From contig JACRED010000015.1 of assembly GCA_016218415.1 (NCBI GenBank), positions 19,715 to 83,714 of the forward strand: a stretch of DNA of 64,000 nt. The letters run 5' to 3'. Both the position numbers and the translations under genes were made by a program. The notes beneath the pieces were generated by a model, which saw only the letters and a program-made list of their open reading frames with translations, had not been told where the DNA came from and ran no database searches. Position 1 is the first letter of the stretch; each line of letters begins with the position of its first letter. Below, one piece after another: positions 1 to 9,078 of the stretch. This stretch comes from Nitrosomonadales bacterium. Lineage in GTDB: Bacteria; Pseudomonadota; Gammaproteobacteria; Burkholderiales; Gallionellaceae.

Positions 1-1582
1 GCGACAGGGCCAGCGAGCTCGGGCCGGTGGTCTTCTCGACGGCGCAGACCCAGGCGGTCATGGTCTCGACGGTGTCGCAGGGACGCCAGACATCCATGTT
101 CGGGATCATGCGCAGCGTGGGGATCTGCTCGACCGGCTGGTGCGTCGGGCCGTCTTCGCCGAGGCCGATGGAGTCGTGCGTGAAGACGTAGATCACGCGC
201 TGCTTCATCAGCGCCGACATGCGCAGGGCGTTGCGGGCATATTCCGAGAACATCAGGAAGGTGCCGCCGAAGGGCAGCAGGCCGCCGTGCAGCGCCATGC
301 CGTTCATGATGTGCGACATGCCGAACTCGCGCACGCCGTAAGAGATGTAGTTGCCGGTCGACTTGCCGGAAACGTGCTTGCAACCCGTCCAGTTGGTCAG
401 GTTGGAGCCGGTCAGGTCGGCGGAACCGCCGAGGAACTCCGGCAGGCCGGGGGCCAGCGCATTGATGGCGATCTGCGAGGCCTTGCGGGTGGCAACGGTC
501 TCGGCCTTGCTATTGCTGGTTTCGATGGCCTTGGCGGCGAACTCGGCCCAGTTGGCGGGCAGCTCATTGGCCGTGCGGCGCTTGAACTCCGCAGCTTCAG
601 CCGGGAAGGCCTTGGCGTAGTGCGCGAACTTCTGGTTCCAGTTCGCTTCCCATTCGGCGCCCTTCTTCCTGGCGTCCCAGACTTCGTAGACTTCCTTGGG
701 AATCTCGAACGGACCGAAATGCCAGCCGATGTGCGGGCGGGTGGCGGCGATTTCGACATCGCCCAGCGGCGCGCCATGCACGTCATGGGTGCCTTGCTTG
801 TTCGGGGAGCCTGCGCCGATCACGGTCTTGCAGCAGATCAGCGAGGGCTTGTCGGTGACGGCCTTGGCGGCATTGATCGCCGCATTCAGGGCTTCCGGGT
901 CGTGACCGTTGACGTTCGCCACCACGTGCCAGCCGTAGGCTTCGAAGCGCTTCGGCGTGTCGTCGGTGAACCAGCCTTCGACATGGCCGTCGATGGAAAT
1001 GCCGTTGTCGTCCCAGAAGGCGGTCAGCTTGCCCAAGCCCCAGGTGCCGGCCAGCGCGCAGGCTTCGTGCGAGATGCCTTCCATCAGGCAGCCGTCGCCG
1101 AGGAAGACATAGGTGCGGTGATCGACGATCTCGTGGCCGGGCTTGTTGAACTCGGCGGCCAGCAGCTTCTCGGCCATGGCCATGCCGACAGCGTTGGTGA
1201 TGCCCTGGCCGAGCGGGCCGCCGGTGGTTTCCACGCCGGGCGTGTAGCCGTATTCCGGGTGACCCGGGGTCTTGGAGTGCATCTGGCGGAAGCGCTTCAG
1301 TTCTTCTATGGGCAGGTCGTAGCCGGATAAATGCAGCAACGCATAGATCAGCATCGAACCGTGGCCGTTGGACAGGATGAAACGGTCGCGGTCTGGCCAT
1401 TTCGGGTTGGCCGGGTTATGGCGCAAATGGCGGTTCCACAGCACATCGGCGATTTCCGCCATGCCCATGGGCGCGCCCGGATGACCGGAATTGGCTTTTT
1501 GCACGGCATCCACTGCCAGCATGCGGATCGCGCTGGTGATGTCGTTGTACTTGGGTGGGTTTACGTTGCGTGTCGCAGCCAT
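1..1582 (-). CDS. tkt: Transketolase (C-terminal part beyond the window edge)
   Basis: Thiamine-diphosphate enzyme moving two-carbon ketol units between sugar phosphates (pentose phosphate and Calvin cycles), cytoplasmic. About 527 N-terminal codons of a usual 660-670 are present; the frame runs off the left edge. The start ATG (1580-1582) has an AGGAG ribosome site 9 bases upstream. Near the N-terminus the translation shows [13 protein letters not shown], the conserved substrate/cofactor loop, and further on [13 protein letters not shown], the ThDP-binding GDG motif. The gene stands alone, with about 146 bp to the regulator gene on its right. The family is unmistakable; the isoenzyme cannot be told. 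Confidence 0.95.
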   Translation of the reverse strand, partial: MAATRNVNPPKYNDITSAIRMLAVDAVQKANSGHPGAPMGMAEIADVLWNRHLRHNPANPKWPDRDRFILSNGHGSMLIYALLHLSGYDLPIEELKRFRQMHSKTPGHPEYGYTPGVETTGGPLGQGITNAVGMAMAEKLLAAEFNKPGHEIVDHRTYVFLGDGCLMEGISHEACALAGTWGLGKLTAFWDDNGISIDGHVEGWFTDDTPKRFEAYGWHVVANVNGHDPEALNAAINAAKAVTDKPSLICCKTVIGAGSPNKQGTHDVHGAPLGDVEIAATRPHIGWHFGPFEIPKEVYEVWDARKKGAEWEANWNQKFAHYAKAFPAEAAEFKRRTANELPANWAEFAAKAIETSNSKAETVATRKASQIAINALAPGLPEFLGGSADLTGSNLTNWTGCKHVSGKSTGNYISYGVREFGMSHIMNGMALHGGLLPFGGTFLMFSEYARNALRMSALMKQRVIYVFTHDSIGLGEDGPTHQPVEQIPTLRMIPNMDVWRPCDTVETMTAWVCAVEKTTGPSSLALS

Positions 1583-1728
1583 TGCTTTGGTCTCCTAAGC
1601 AGGATTGGTTATATGGAAGTGAGCCCTTGGGGCTCCCTGAAATGTTTTTGGGTCGGCGATTATGCCGCAGCCCCCCGATTAGGGCAACCGCCGCGCTAAC
1701 AGCACACTGCCAGACTCAACTACTTGGA

Positions 1729-2373
1729 TTATTCGGGACCGCCGCTTTTGGCGAACTTGACTCCCAGTTGCTTGAGCTTGCGGTAGAGATGGGTACGTTC
1801 CAAACCGATCTTTTCGGCGACTCTCGAGACATTGCCGGATTCCTTGCGCAAATGGTAATCGAAATATGCCGCGTCGAAATGATCCCGCGCTTCACGCAGG
1901 GGCAAGTCCAGCGGCAAGGAAAATGACTGCATGAGCCCATCGGGATCCGCGCTGCCAGTTTCAGAAAAGTTTTTTGCGTCCCGCTCCCCGGAAATCGCAA
2001 CCCGCGATTTGAGCGCATCGGTGATGGCGCTTAACAGCTTCTGCATTGCGATAGGCTTCTCCAGGAAATCCACCGCGCCGATGCGCGTGGCTTCCACCGC
2101 CGTTTCTATCGTCCCGTGCCCGGACATCATGATGACCGGCATGGTCAGCAAATCCTGCGCTACCCATTCCCTGAGCAGCGTCACGCCATCGGTGTCCGGC
2201 ATCCATATGTCGAGCAGAACCAGATCCGGTTCGTGTTCAATACGGTAAGCGCGGGCCTGCCCGGCGTTTTCGGCCAGATGCACCTGATAGCCCTCATCAA
2301 ACAGGATTTCCGACAACAGTTCGCGGATGCCGATCTCGTCATCCACTACCAGAATTTGCTTTCCCACCATCAT
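1729..2373 (-). CDS. NtrX-like response regulator without AAA+ domain (receiver + Fis-type HTH)
   Basis: 214-aa DNA-binding response regulator. Residues ~6-120 are a CheY-like receiver with the phospho-acceptor Asp in LLDIWMPD, the acidic pair DDE near the N-terminus, and the Lys in EKPI. Residues ~165-205 form a Fis-type helix-turn-helix (VSRVAEKIGLERTHLYRKLK). NtrX proteins of about 450 aa carry a sigma-54-activating AAA+ domain between these parts; here only a linker of some 40 aa is present, so it should regulate without remodelling RpoN holoenzyme, as RegA/ActR proteins do. Its start overlaps the stop of the sensor kinase gene by 4 bp, so the pair is cotranscribed and surely cognate. Confidence 0.88.
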   Translation of the reverse strand: MMVGKQILVVDDEIGIRELLSEILFDEGYQVHLAENAGQARAYRIEHEPDLVLLDIWMPDTDGVTLLREWVAQDLLTMPVIMMSGHGTIETAVEATRIGAVDFLEKPIAMQKLLSAITDALKSRVAISGERDAKNFSETGSADPDGLMQSFSLPLDLPLREARDHFDAAYFDYHLRKESGNVSRVAEKIGLERTHLYRKLKQLGVKFAKSGGPE

Positions 2374-4490
2374 GCCTCCTCGACCAGCGGCAGGGTAATG
2401 CTGACACGCGCGCCGCTGCTCACTATGTTTTCAACGGAAATATGTCCGCCATGCTCTTCCACGATCTTCTTTACGATTGCCAATCCCAACCCGGTACCCT
2501 TGCTCTTGGTTGTCATGTAAGGTTCAAAGGCGCGCGACAGCGCGCTCTCTGAAAACCCCGCCCCATTGTCTTCTACGCTCAGCCGGATTTCCCCCTGCTG
2601 ATTGACCGTGCTCAGAAATATTTGCGGCTGCTCGCTTCCCTGCAACGCATCCTGGGCGTTCTGCAGCAGGTTATGGATGACCTGCCGCAAGCGGGTCGCA
2701 TCACCGCTGACCCGGTCCCGAACGGCACCCAGATCCAGCGCGATGGGAATGGCGTTCGCCTCATACAGGCCCAGCACCTCCCGGATCAACTGGTGCATCT
2801 CCAGGTGCGACAGCTTCAACGCCGGGCCGCGCGCATAGTTGGCAAAATCGCTGACCATGTTCTTCATCGCGGCAACCTGGCTGACGATGGTTTGCGTGGC
2901 GCGCTGCAATAGCAGCGCATCGGCACCCTCAAGTTTGTCGTTAAGCTTGTATTGCAAGCGCTCTGCCGAAAGCTGGATCGGCGTCAGCGGATTCTTAATC
3001 TCATGCGCAAGCCGCCGCGCCACCTCGCCCCAGGCCGCCTGACGTTCCGCCTGCAACAGGTGGCTGATGTCGTCAAACACCACCACATAGCCCGCCCCCG
3101 AGCCTTGCGGCAAGCGCGTCCCGCGCATCAGCAGGATCTGGTTGCCGTTTTTGCTCAGGCGTTCAATTTGCCGCTGCCAGTCACCCTGGCCGGTTTCGCC
3201 AAAAGCATCGCTGATGGTGCGGCAAAACGAATTCAGCAGGCTGAATTTTTCGGCGATCTGCCCCAGACTCATGCGCTGCATGTCCTGCAGCGGCGCAGCC
3301 AGAATCTGCGCCGCGCTGGTGTTCACCGAACGCAGCCGGAACTCGTCGTCAAAGCCCAGCACACCGGAAGACAGGTGGGTCAGCACGCTTTCCAGATACC
3401 CCTTGGCTCTCTCCACCTGACGCTGCTGGCGTTCGCTGGCCGTCCTGGCATCCGACAACTGCCGGGTCATCTGGTTGAACAAGCCCGTCAAGGCCCCCAG
3501 CTCGTCGCTGCTCCGTATTGGCTGCTGGCCGGTAAAATCACCCTGGGCCACCGCGCGAGTCCCCTCCGCCAACGCCTCCAGTGACGACCCCAGCCGCTCA
3601 CTGATAAAGAATGCCGCCGATACCGCTGTTAGCAGTACCACCAACAACGAAAGCGTCAAGGTGACCGCATACATCCGTTTCAACCCTAGACGGGAAAGCG
3701 TCAACCCCTGATAGTCCCGATAGACCGCCTGCACGGTTTCGGCATCGGCTTCGATCTGTTTCGGCACCGGCTGGGTAAACTGCAACAGATACTGCCCGGC
3801 GGTCTTCGCGCCGGAATTGACCGCCACCAGGGCGCGCAACGCCAGCCCTTTGTTCTGCGGCGTATCGATCACCGAATATGCGCCTTTGTCCACGGTTAAC
3901 CGCAACATGTCGTCGCTGGGCATGTCGGGCGGCAATGCACTATTCGCCGAAGAAAATGCGATCAGATTTCCCCTGGTTGTAAACAAAGCCGCTTCCTGCA
4001 CCACATTTTCACCGACCAGCTGATCCAGCGCGCGCTGGTATTGTTCCGGGTGCTTGTCCTCCAGCAATAGCGCGGCGAACTGGGCCTTCTTGGCAAGCTC
4101 CTGCAAACTGTTATCCAGGCCGCTTCTGCCCAGATTGAGCCCGCCCTCCAGCGCCTTCTCGACACGCACGTCAAACCATGACTCGATACTCTTGTCCAGA
4201 AACTGCACGGATACCGCATAGATCAGAATGCCGGGCAGTACCGCGATCAGCGTAAAGAACAGCACCAGTCGTAACGTCAGTTTGGCGCCGAACACCTTGT
4301 TTTTGAGTTTGTTGCGCAACCGCCACAGCTGATAGCCGACCAGCCCCGCCAAACCCAGCGCAAGCAACCCGGTTAACCCCAGCAAGCCGTAATAGTTGAT
4401 GGAGAAAACGGCCGTGTTCGCATTGCTGCTGGACAGCAGATACAGCAGGGTTCCGCCGACGGCAACACTGAGGAAGATCAGGTAATTCAC
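2370..4490 (-). CDS. NtrY-like membrane sensor histidine kinase
   Basis: About 706-aa sensor kinase. Order of parts: two or three N-terminal membrane segments, a periplasmic sensor region of roughly 190 aa, another membrane segment, HAMP, PAS, HisKA with the phospho-accepting His in LAHEIKNPLTP, and an HATPase_c domain with DNGAGF and GTGLGLAIV. I place the start at the GTG 4488-4490, which overlaps the TGA of the upstream DUF4390 gene (GTGA) and has a GGAG behind it; an open frame continues upstream to a TTG at 4556 but would overlap DUF4390 by 70 bp. It phosphorylates the adjacent receiver-Fis regulator. NtrY relatives sense nitrogen or redox state; the signal here is unknown. Confidence 0.9.
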   Translation of the reverse strand: MNYLIFLSVAVGGTLLYLLSSSNANTAVFSINYYGLLGLTGLLALGLAGLVGYQLWRLRNKLKNKVFGAKLTLRLVLFFTLIAVLPGILIYAVSVQFLDKSIESWFDVRVEKALEGGLNLGRSGLDNSLQELAKKAQFAALLLEDKHPEQYQRALDQLVGENVVQEAALFTTRGNLIAFSSANSALPPDMPSDDMLRLTVDKGAYSVIDTPQNKGLALRALVAVNSGAKTAGQYLLQFTQPVPKQIEADAETVQAVYRDYQGLTLSRLGLKRMYAVTLTLSLLVVLLTAVSAAFFISERLGSSLEALAEGTRAVAQGDFTGQQPIRSSDELGALTGLFNQMTRQLSDARTASERQQRQVERAKGYLESVLTHLSSGVLGFDDEFRLRSVNTSAAQILAAPLQDMQRMSLGQIAEKFSLLNSFCRTISDAFGETGQGDWQRQIERLSKNGNQILLMRGTRLPQGSGAGYVVVFDDISHLLQAERQAAWGEVARRLAHEIKNPLTPIQLSAERLQYKLNDKLEGADALLLQRATQTIVSQVAAMKNMVSDFANYARGPALKLSHLEMHQLIREVLGLYEANAIPIALDLGAVRDRVSGDATRLRQVIHNLLQNAQDALQGSEQPQIFLSTVNQQGEIRLSVEDNGAGFSESALSRAFEPYMTTKSKGTGLGLAIVKKIVEEHGGHISVENIVSSGARVSITLPLVEEA

Positions 4491-5161
4491 CGCCCTGTTA
4501 CTCCGCCATTGTCGTGCACGGCGATTTCCGCCGAATGGATCACTAGGCGATACCAATCGGAATCGAGTGTCCAGTCGCTGCCGGTCAGCGCATTCACCTG
4601 CAACAGATTGGGTAATTGCGTGACATCCAGGCGCAAACGGACCGCCACGACGTAGTCTCCATCCTGTTCCAGCGACTCCCGTGGAATGACCGCCGAACTC
4701 TGCCTGGACAGAATGTTCAATGCATCTTCAAAGCTGGCAAAATTCTGGAACAGCGCGCCGCGTGAAATGCGGTACTGCCGCGTCAGCACGTTGTATGACA
4801 GTTTTACAGTCTGCTCACCCGTGTAAACTTCCTTGTCCAGCCATGACCAGTGTGTCAATGTAGTTTCATCGCCGCCAAAATAGTGCGCCATGCCGCGGGA
4901 TACAGACCGCTGCATTTCATCCAGCCAATTCCAGCGCGGGCGCGTAAGCGAAAATTCGCCGACGAAATATAGCGGAATGCCGCGCGACAGTGCCTGTTGC
5001 ACCGTGGCATTCAGGTTAACGTCATAGCTGGCGGAAAGCTGGTAGCCATCCTCGCCCAGGCGCACATCCACCTTGCTGACGGAAATGCCCTCGGCCTGCG
5101 CTGTTGCGGCAAACAGCCACGCTAGCAGCAATAAGCTAAACAGTCTTGTGCAGTAACGCAT
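4487..5161 (-). CDS. DUF4390 secreted protein
   Basis: 224-aa protein with a signal peptide (MRYCTRLFSLLLLAWLF...ATAQA, cleavage near residue 23). The rest matches the DUF4390 pattern as I know it: a beta-rich secreted domain with conserved Trp residues (RPRWNWLDE, THWSWLDKE). Genes of this family nearly always sit between rsmB and an NtrY-like kinase in betaproteobacteria, as here. Its start lies 26 bp inside the end of rsmB and its stop overlaps the kinase start, so it is translationally coupled to both. The function is not established; position suggests it could modulate the periplasmic part of the kinase, which is only inference. Confidence 0.85.
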   Translation of the reverse strand: MRYCTRLFSLLLLAWLFAATAQAEGISVSKVDVRLGEDGYQLSASYDVNLNATVQQALSRGIPLYFVGEFSLTRPRWNWLDEMQRSVSRGMAHYFGGDETTLTHWSWLDKEVYTGEQTVKLSYNVLTRQYRISRGALFQNFASFEDALNILSRQSSAVIPRESLEQDGDYVVAVRLRLDVTQLPNLLQVNALTGSDWTLDSDWYRLVIHSAEIAVHDNGGVTGR

Positions 5162-6413
5162 AAAAAAATCCGTCGTGCTGGTCATCGGGCAACAACTGTC
5201 CTTCACAACCCCCGGGCAATGCGATCTGCAATCGCAGCGCATCCGGGTGCTGCGACAGGAACGCCGCGATGACCTGCTCGTTCTCCTGCTGAAAAACCGA
5301 ACAGGTGGCATAAAGCAATTTGCCATCTTGCGCGAGCAGGCTCCACAACTCGCGCAAGATGGCAAGCTGCTGTTGGGCGAAACCGGCGATGTCGTTGCGG
5401 CGACGCAACCACTTGATGTCGGGATGACGGCGCACCACGCCCGATGCCGAGCAGGGTACATCGGCGAGGATACGCTGGAATGGCCGGCCATCCCACCATG
5501 TGTCCGGTCTTGCCGCATCGCCCGCCAGCAGTTTCGCCTGCAACCCCAGCCGCTGCAGATTCTCGGCGACATGTCGCAGGCGTTGCTCGTCCCTGTCCAC
5601 TGCAACCATCTCGACCTGGGCGCATTCCAGGATATGCGCTGTCTTGCCGCCCGGCGCCGCGCAGGCATCCAGCACCCGCATCCCGTCATGGACGTCCAGC
5701 AGCTGTGCCGCATACTGCGCGCCGGCATCCTGCACCGAAACCAGCCCGTCGAAAAATCCCGGCAGCCTGTCCACCGCAACCGGGCGCTCCAGTTGCAGCG
5801 CATCGGGCTCGATGCGGCGCGCGGGCAAACCCTGCTGCTCCAGTCTTGCCGCATACTCATCCACCGCGCTGCGCCGCCGGTTGACGCGCAATGTCATCGG
5901 CGGGTGCAGGTTGCCCGCCTCCAGTATTGCCGCGCTGCGTTCACCGTACTGCGCGGTCAGCTCGTCTATCCACCATTGCGGGTAACTGTAGCGTCCCGTT
6001 GCATGCCGGGCGGCGCGCTCCAGCAGATCGGCCCGACTGCGCAGGAAATTGCGCAGGATCGCATTCACCAATCCGCTCACCTTGGCATTCAACATCTGTG
6101 CTGAACGCACCGCGTGATCGACCACGGCATGCTGTGCCGCCTTGCTGTATTGCAGCTGGTACAGGGCCACCAGCAGCACATAGTAAATGCGCCGATCCGA
6201 TAGCGGTTTGTGCAGCAACACGCCCAGCAGCGCATCCAGTTGCCCGTAAAAGCGCAAAGTGCCATAGCTCAGATCCTGCAGGGCAGCGCGCTGGGCCGGT
6301 GCCCAGACTGCTTTCCTGCGCAAGGATTCATCCAGTGCCTGATTCAGGTTGCGCCCGTCCACCAGCACCTGCTGTACGATCTGGCTGGCGGCGAGTTGTA
6401 TGTTGTGCATCAA
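5136..6413 (-). CDS. rsmB: 16S rRNA m5C967 methyltransferase RsmB
   Basis: 425-aa AdoMet-dependent enzyme that methylates C967 of 16S rRNA in the small subunit. The N-terminal ~140 aa are the NusB-like RNA-binding domain; the C-terminal half is the Rossmann methyltransferase with the AdoMet loop ACAAPGGKT, the motif IV cysteine in ADVPCSASG and the motif VI catalytic cysteine in YATCSVFQQENE. The length matches the family. The gene follows fmt with a 4-bp overlap (fmt stop 6410, rsmB start 6413), the usual def-fmt-rsmB translation operon. Confidence 0.96.
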   Translation of the reverse strand: MMHNIQLAASQIVQQVLVDGRNLNQALDESLRRKAVWAPAQRAALQDLSYGTLRFYGQLDALLGVLLHKPLSDRRIYYVLLVALYQLQYSKAAQHAVVDHAVRSAQMLNAKVSGLVNAILRNFLRSRADLLERAARHATGRYSYPQWWIDELTAQYGERSAAILEAGNLHPPMTLRVNRRRSAVDEYAARLEQQGLPARRIEPDALQLERPVAVDRLPGFFDGLVSVQDAGAQYAAQLLDVHDGMRVLDACAAPGGKTAHILECAQVEMVAVDRDEQRLRHVAENLQRLGLQAKLLAGDAARPDTWWDGRPFQRILADVPCSASGVVRRHPDIKWLRRRNDIAGFAQQQLAILRELWSLLAQDGKLLYATCSVFQQENEQVIAAFLSQHPDALRLQIALPGGCEGQLLPDDQHDGFFYALLHKTV

Positions 6414-7339
6414 ATGGCCGCGAAATGGTCGCCGGCCTTGACCGGCACGGCCTGCAGGAACTGCGCGGCCGTTTGCGCCTTGCCGCCCGGACGCTGCAAC
6501 ATTTCCAGCCTGAGCGCGTCCTTGCCGCAGGCGACTGTGATGCCCTGTTTGTCGACTGCGAGAACCGCACCCGGTTCGCCGTGTTGTCCAATCAAAGCCG
6601 CCTGCCAGATTTTTATCGCCGCGCCTTTGAACGTGGCGTGACTTACCGGAAAGGGATTGAATGCGCGCACCGCGCGCTCGATTTGCCGGGCGTCCTGTCG
6701 CCAGTCGATTTGCCCCTCGCTCTTGAGCAGTTTGGCCGCATAGGTCGCCGCCGCATTGTCCTGCTTGACCGGAACCAGCCTATCCTCGCGCAGCAGGCGC
6801 AATGCTTCCAGCATGCAGCTTGCGCCCAGTTCCGCGAGCTGGTCGTGCAAAGTCGCCGCCGTGTCGTCCGGCCCGATAGCACAGACGCGACGCAACAGCA
6901 TGTCGCCGGTATCCAGCCCTGCGTCCATCTGCATGATGGTGATGCCGGTCTCGGCATCACCCGCCAGGATAGCGCGCTGTATCGGTGCGGCACCCCGCCA
7001 GCGCGGCAACAGCGAAGCATGGATATTCAGGCAGCCGTGGCGCGGCATTTGCAGGACCGCTTGCGGCAGAATCAAACCGTACGCCGCCACCACCATCACA
7101 TCGGCGTCGAGCGCGGCGATCTGCTGCTGAGCCTGTTCTGTCTTCAGCGTCGCCGGCTGCAATACCGGCACGCCGTGTTGCAGCGCAAGCTGTTTCACCG
7201 GGCTGGCGGTCAGCTGCATCCCGCGCCCGGAAGGACGATCCGGCTGGGTCAGCACTGCCACGACATGATGCTCTTTCAGTAGCGCGGCCAGCGCGCTGGC
7301 CGCGAACTGGGGTGTGCCGGCAAAGATGATTTTCATCAA
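6410..7339 (-). CDS. fmt: Methionyl-tRNA formyltransferase
   Basis: 309 aa, standard length. It formylates initiator Met-tRNA with 10-formyl-tetrahydrofolate. The N-terminal Rossmann domain starts IIFAGTPQFAASAL; the catalytic/folate loop reads LNIHASLLPRWRGAAPIQ (Asn, His and later Asp in the usual places: MQMDAGLDTGD). The C-terminal ~100 aa are the tRNA-binding OB fold. It lies 6 bp downstream of def and overlaps rsmB by 4 bp, so the three are one operon. Confidence 0.97.
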   Translation of the reverse strand: MMKIIFAGTPQFAASALAALLKEHHVVAVLTQPDRPSGRGMQLTASPVKQLALQHGVPVLQPATLKTEQAQQQIAALDADVMVVAAYGLILPQAVLQMPRHGCLNIHASLLPRWRGAAPIQRAILAGDAETGITIMQMDAGLDTGDMLLRRVCAIGPDDTAATLHDQLAELGASCMLEALRLLREDRLVPVKQDNAAATYAAKLLKSEGQIDWRQDARQIERAVRAFNPFPVSHATFKGAAIKIWQAALIGQHGEPGAVLAVDKQGITVACGKDALRLEMLQRPGGKAQTAAQFLQAVPVKAGDHFAAI

Positions 7340-7345
7340 TTAACC

Positions 7346-7849
7346 TTAGAATGTCTCGCGCAAGCGTTTTTTCAACTTCGAGCGGATGCGCGTCTGCTTG
7401 AGCTGCGACAGGTATTCGACGAACACCTTGCCGCGCAAATGATCGATCTCGTGCTGGATGCACACGGCCAGAAAACCGTCCGCATCCAGCGTGAACTCCC
7501 TGCCATGCTCGTCCAGCGCGCGCACCGTCACCTTTTCCGCGCGGCGCACCGTTTCGTAGATTCCCGGTACCGACAGGCAACCCTCCTCGCATTCCTCTTC
7601 GCCGCTGGCTGCGAGTATCTCGGGATTGATGAACGCCATCAGCTGGTTGCGCTCCTCGGAAACATCCACCACGATGACCTGCTCGTGCACATCCACCTGC
7701 GTTGCCGCCAAACCCACTCCGGGCGCGGCATACATGGTATCGGCCATGTTGCGCACCAGCTTGCGGGTGGTTTCGTTGACCTGTTCGACCTTCTTGGCGA
7801 TTTTGTGCAGACGCGGGTCCGGATATTGCAGAATCTTCAGGATTGCCAT
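7346..7849 (-). CDS. def: Peptide deformylase
   Basis: 167-aa Fe(II) metallo-hydrolase that removes the N-formyl group from nascent proteins. All three family motifs are present: PGVGLAATQ (motif 1), EGCLSVP with the metal-binding Cys (motif 2) and QHEIDHLRG with the two metal His and the catalytic Glu (motif 3). First gene of the def-fmt-rsmB operon. The 101-bp gap to the divergent LysM gene must hold promoters for both directions; it is A+T rich but I could not fix a convincing pair of hexamers. Confidence 0.97.
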   Translation of the reverse strand: MAILKILQYPDPRLHKIAKKVEQVNETTRKLVRNMADTMYAAPGVGLAATQVDVHEQVIVVDVSEERNQLMAFINPEILAASGEEECEEGCLSVPGIYETVRRAEKVTVRALDEHGREFTLDADGFLAVCIQHEIDHLRGKVFVEYLSQLKQTRIRSKLKKRLRETF

Positions 7850-7950
7850 ACATAACCCATAAATGCTTGCTTATTTATATGACTAGATGCAGAATTTAAA
7901 GCAACGCAGCAACTTTGCGTACCTTTGTTAATGACTCTGCCGGAGTTTAC

Positions 7951-9075
7951 ATGCGCAAGATTATATCGCTGATTTGCCTTTTATTGCCCACCCTCGCCTA
8001 CGCCGTACAGCCTGAAAGCGGCACGGATATACGTCTGGATATACGCAGCGATGCGCCGGATCGGCATGTTGTCGTCAAGGGTGACACGCTGTGGGACATC
8101 TCCGGCAAGTTCTTCAATGACCCCTGGAAATGGCCGCACATCTGGGGGATCAACAAGGAAACCATCAAAAATCCGCACTGGATCTATCCGGGCGACATCG
8201 TCTTCCTTGACCGCGCCAGCGGCACACTGCGCATCTCCCAGACAGACACCGTCGTGGCGTCTCCCGACTCAGGCACCGTGCCGGTCACCGGCAAGCCCGA
8301 TGAAGTCAGCATTTCAGATACCAATACCCTCAGACTCTCGCCCAGAATGCGTGCGAGCCAAAGCGATCACGACATCATACCGAGCATTCCTGCCAAGGCC
8401 ATCACACCGTTTTTGAGCAAGCCGCTGGTCATCGAAGAGGAGGCATTACAGGGTGCGCCTATGCTGATCGGTGCACGCGAAGGGCGCGTGACGCTCAGCA
8501 GCGGAGATACCGGGTTTGTCAGAAACCTGCCTGCCGACCAGGGCGACAAGTGGCAAATTTACCGCCCCGGGAAAACTTTTATCGATCCTGAAACCGACGA
8601 GGTCCTGGGCATTGAAGCTGTTTATCTCGGCAACGCAGAAGTCAGCAAATTTGCCGATGTCAGCACGATTGCGGTCACTTATTCCAAACAGGAAATACAT
8701 TCGGGTGACCGTCTGGTCGTGCCATCTTCCGAGGAAATTGGCACTTATTTGCCGCGCGCTCCCGAAGGTAAAATTGCGGCCCAGGTCATTTCCATCTACG
8801 GCGGCGTGGCGCGTGGCGGTCAAAACACCGTTATCACGCTGAGCAAGGGCGCGCGCGACGGCCTGGAAGTTGGCCACGTGCTGGCTTTGTACCGCAAGGG
8901 CGAAGACGTCAAGGTAAGCAGCAACTCTCTGCTGAGCTGGGATAAGACATATACGCTGCCGGATGAACGCTACGGCCTGGTCTTCGTGTTCCGCGTGTTC
9001 GACAAAGTGTCTTATGCGCTGGTGATGCAGACCAAATTACCGGTGCAATTGCTGGATCACGCCCACACCCCATAA
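7951..9075 (+). CDS. Secreted LysM-domain protein
   Basis: 374-aa exported peptidoglycan-binding protein. The start ATG at 7951 has GGAG at 7942-7945 and opens a signal peptide (MRKIISLICLLLPTLAYA); an upstream TTG frame from 7915 has no ribosome site. A single LysM domain at residues ~32-75 (VVKGDTLWDISGKF ... IYPGDIVFLD) contacts cell-wall glycan. The remaining ~290 aa are a conserved region with no catalytic motif that I recognise. This gene stands divergent from def and upstream of dprA in many betaproteobacteria. Only 3 bp separate it from dprA, so they are cotranscribed. Confidence 0.88.
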   Translation: MRKIISLICLLLPTLAYAVQPESGTDIRLDIRSDAPDRHVVVKGDTLWDISGKFFNDPWKWPHIWGINKETIKNPHWIYPGDIVFLDRASGTLRISQTDTVVASPDSGTVPVTGKPDEVSISDTNTLRLSPRMRASQSDHDIIPSIPAKAITPFLSKPLVIEEEALQGAPMLIGAREGRVTLSSGDTGFVRNLPADQGDKWQIYRPGKTFIDPETDEVLGIEAVYLGNAEVSKFADVSTIAVTYSKQEIHSGDRLVVPSSEEIGTYLPRAPEGKIAAQVISIYGGVARGGQNTVITLSKGARDGLEVGHVLALYRKGEDVKVSSNSLLSWDKTYTLPDERYGLVFVFRVFDKVSYALVMQTKLPVQLLDHAHTP

Positions 9076-9078
9076 GCA

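Noticed and set aside
140..1330. Long + strand open frame (396 codons) opposite the transketolase gene
   Set aside because: Antisense to a clear transketolase; composition is Arg/Gly/Val-rich with no motif, as expected from codon bias of a high-G+C gene.
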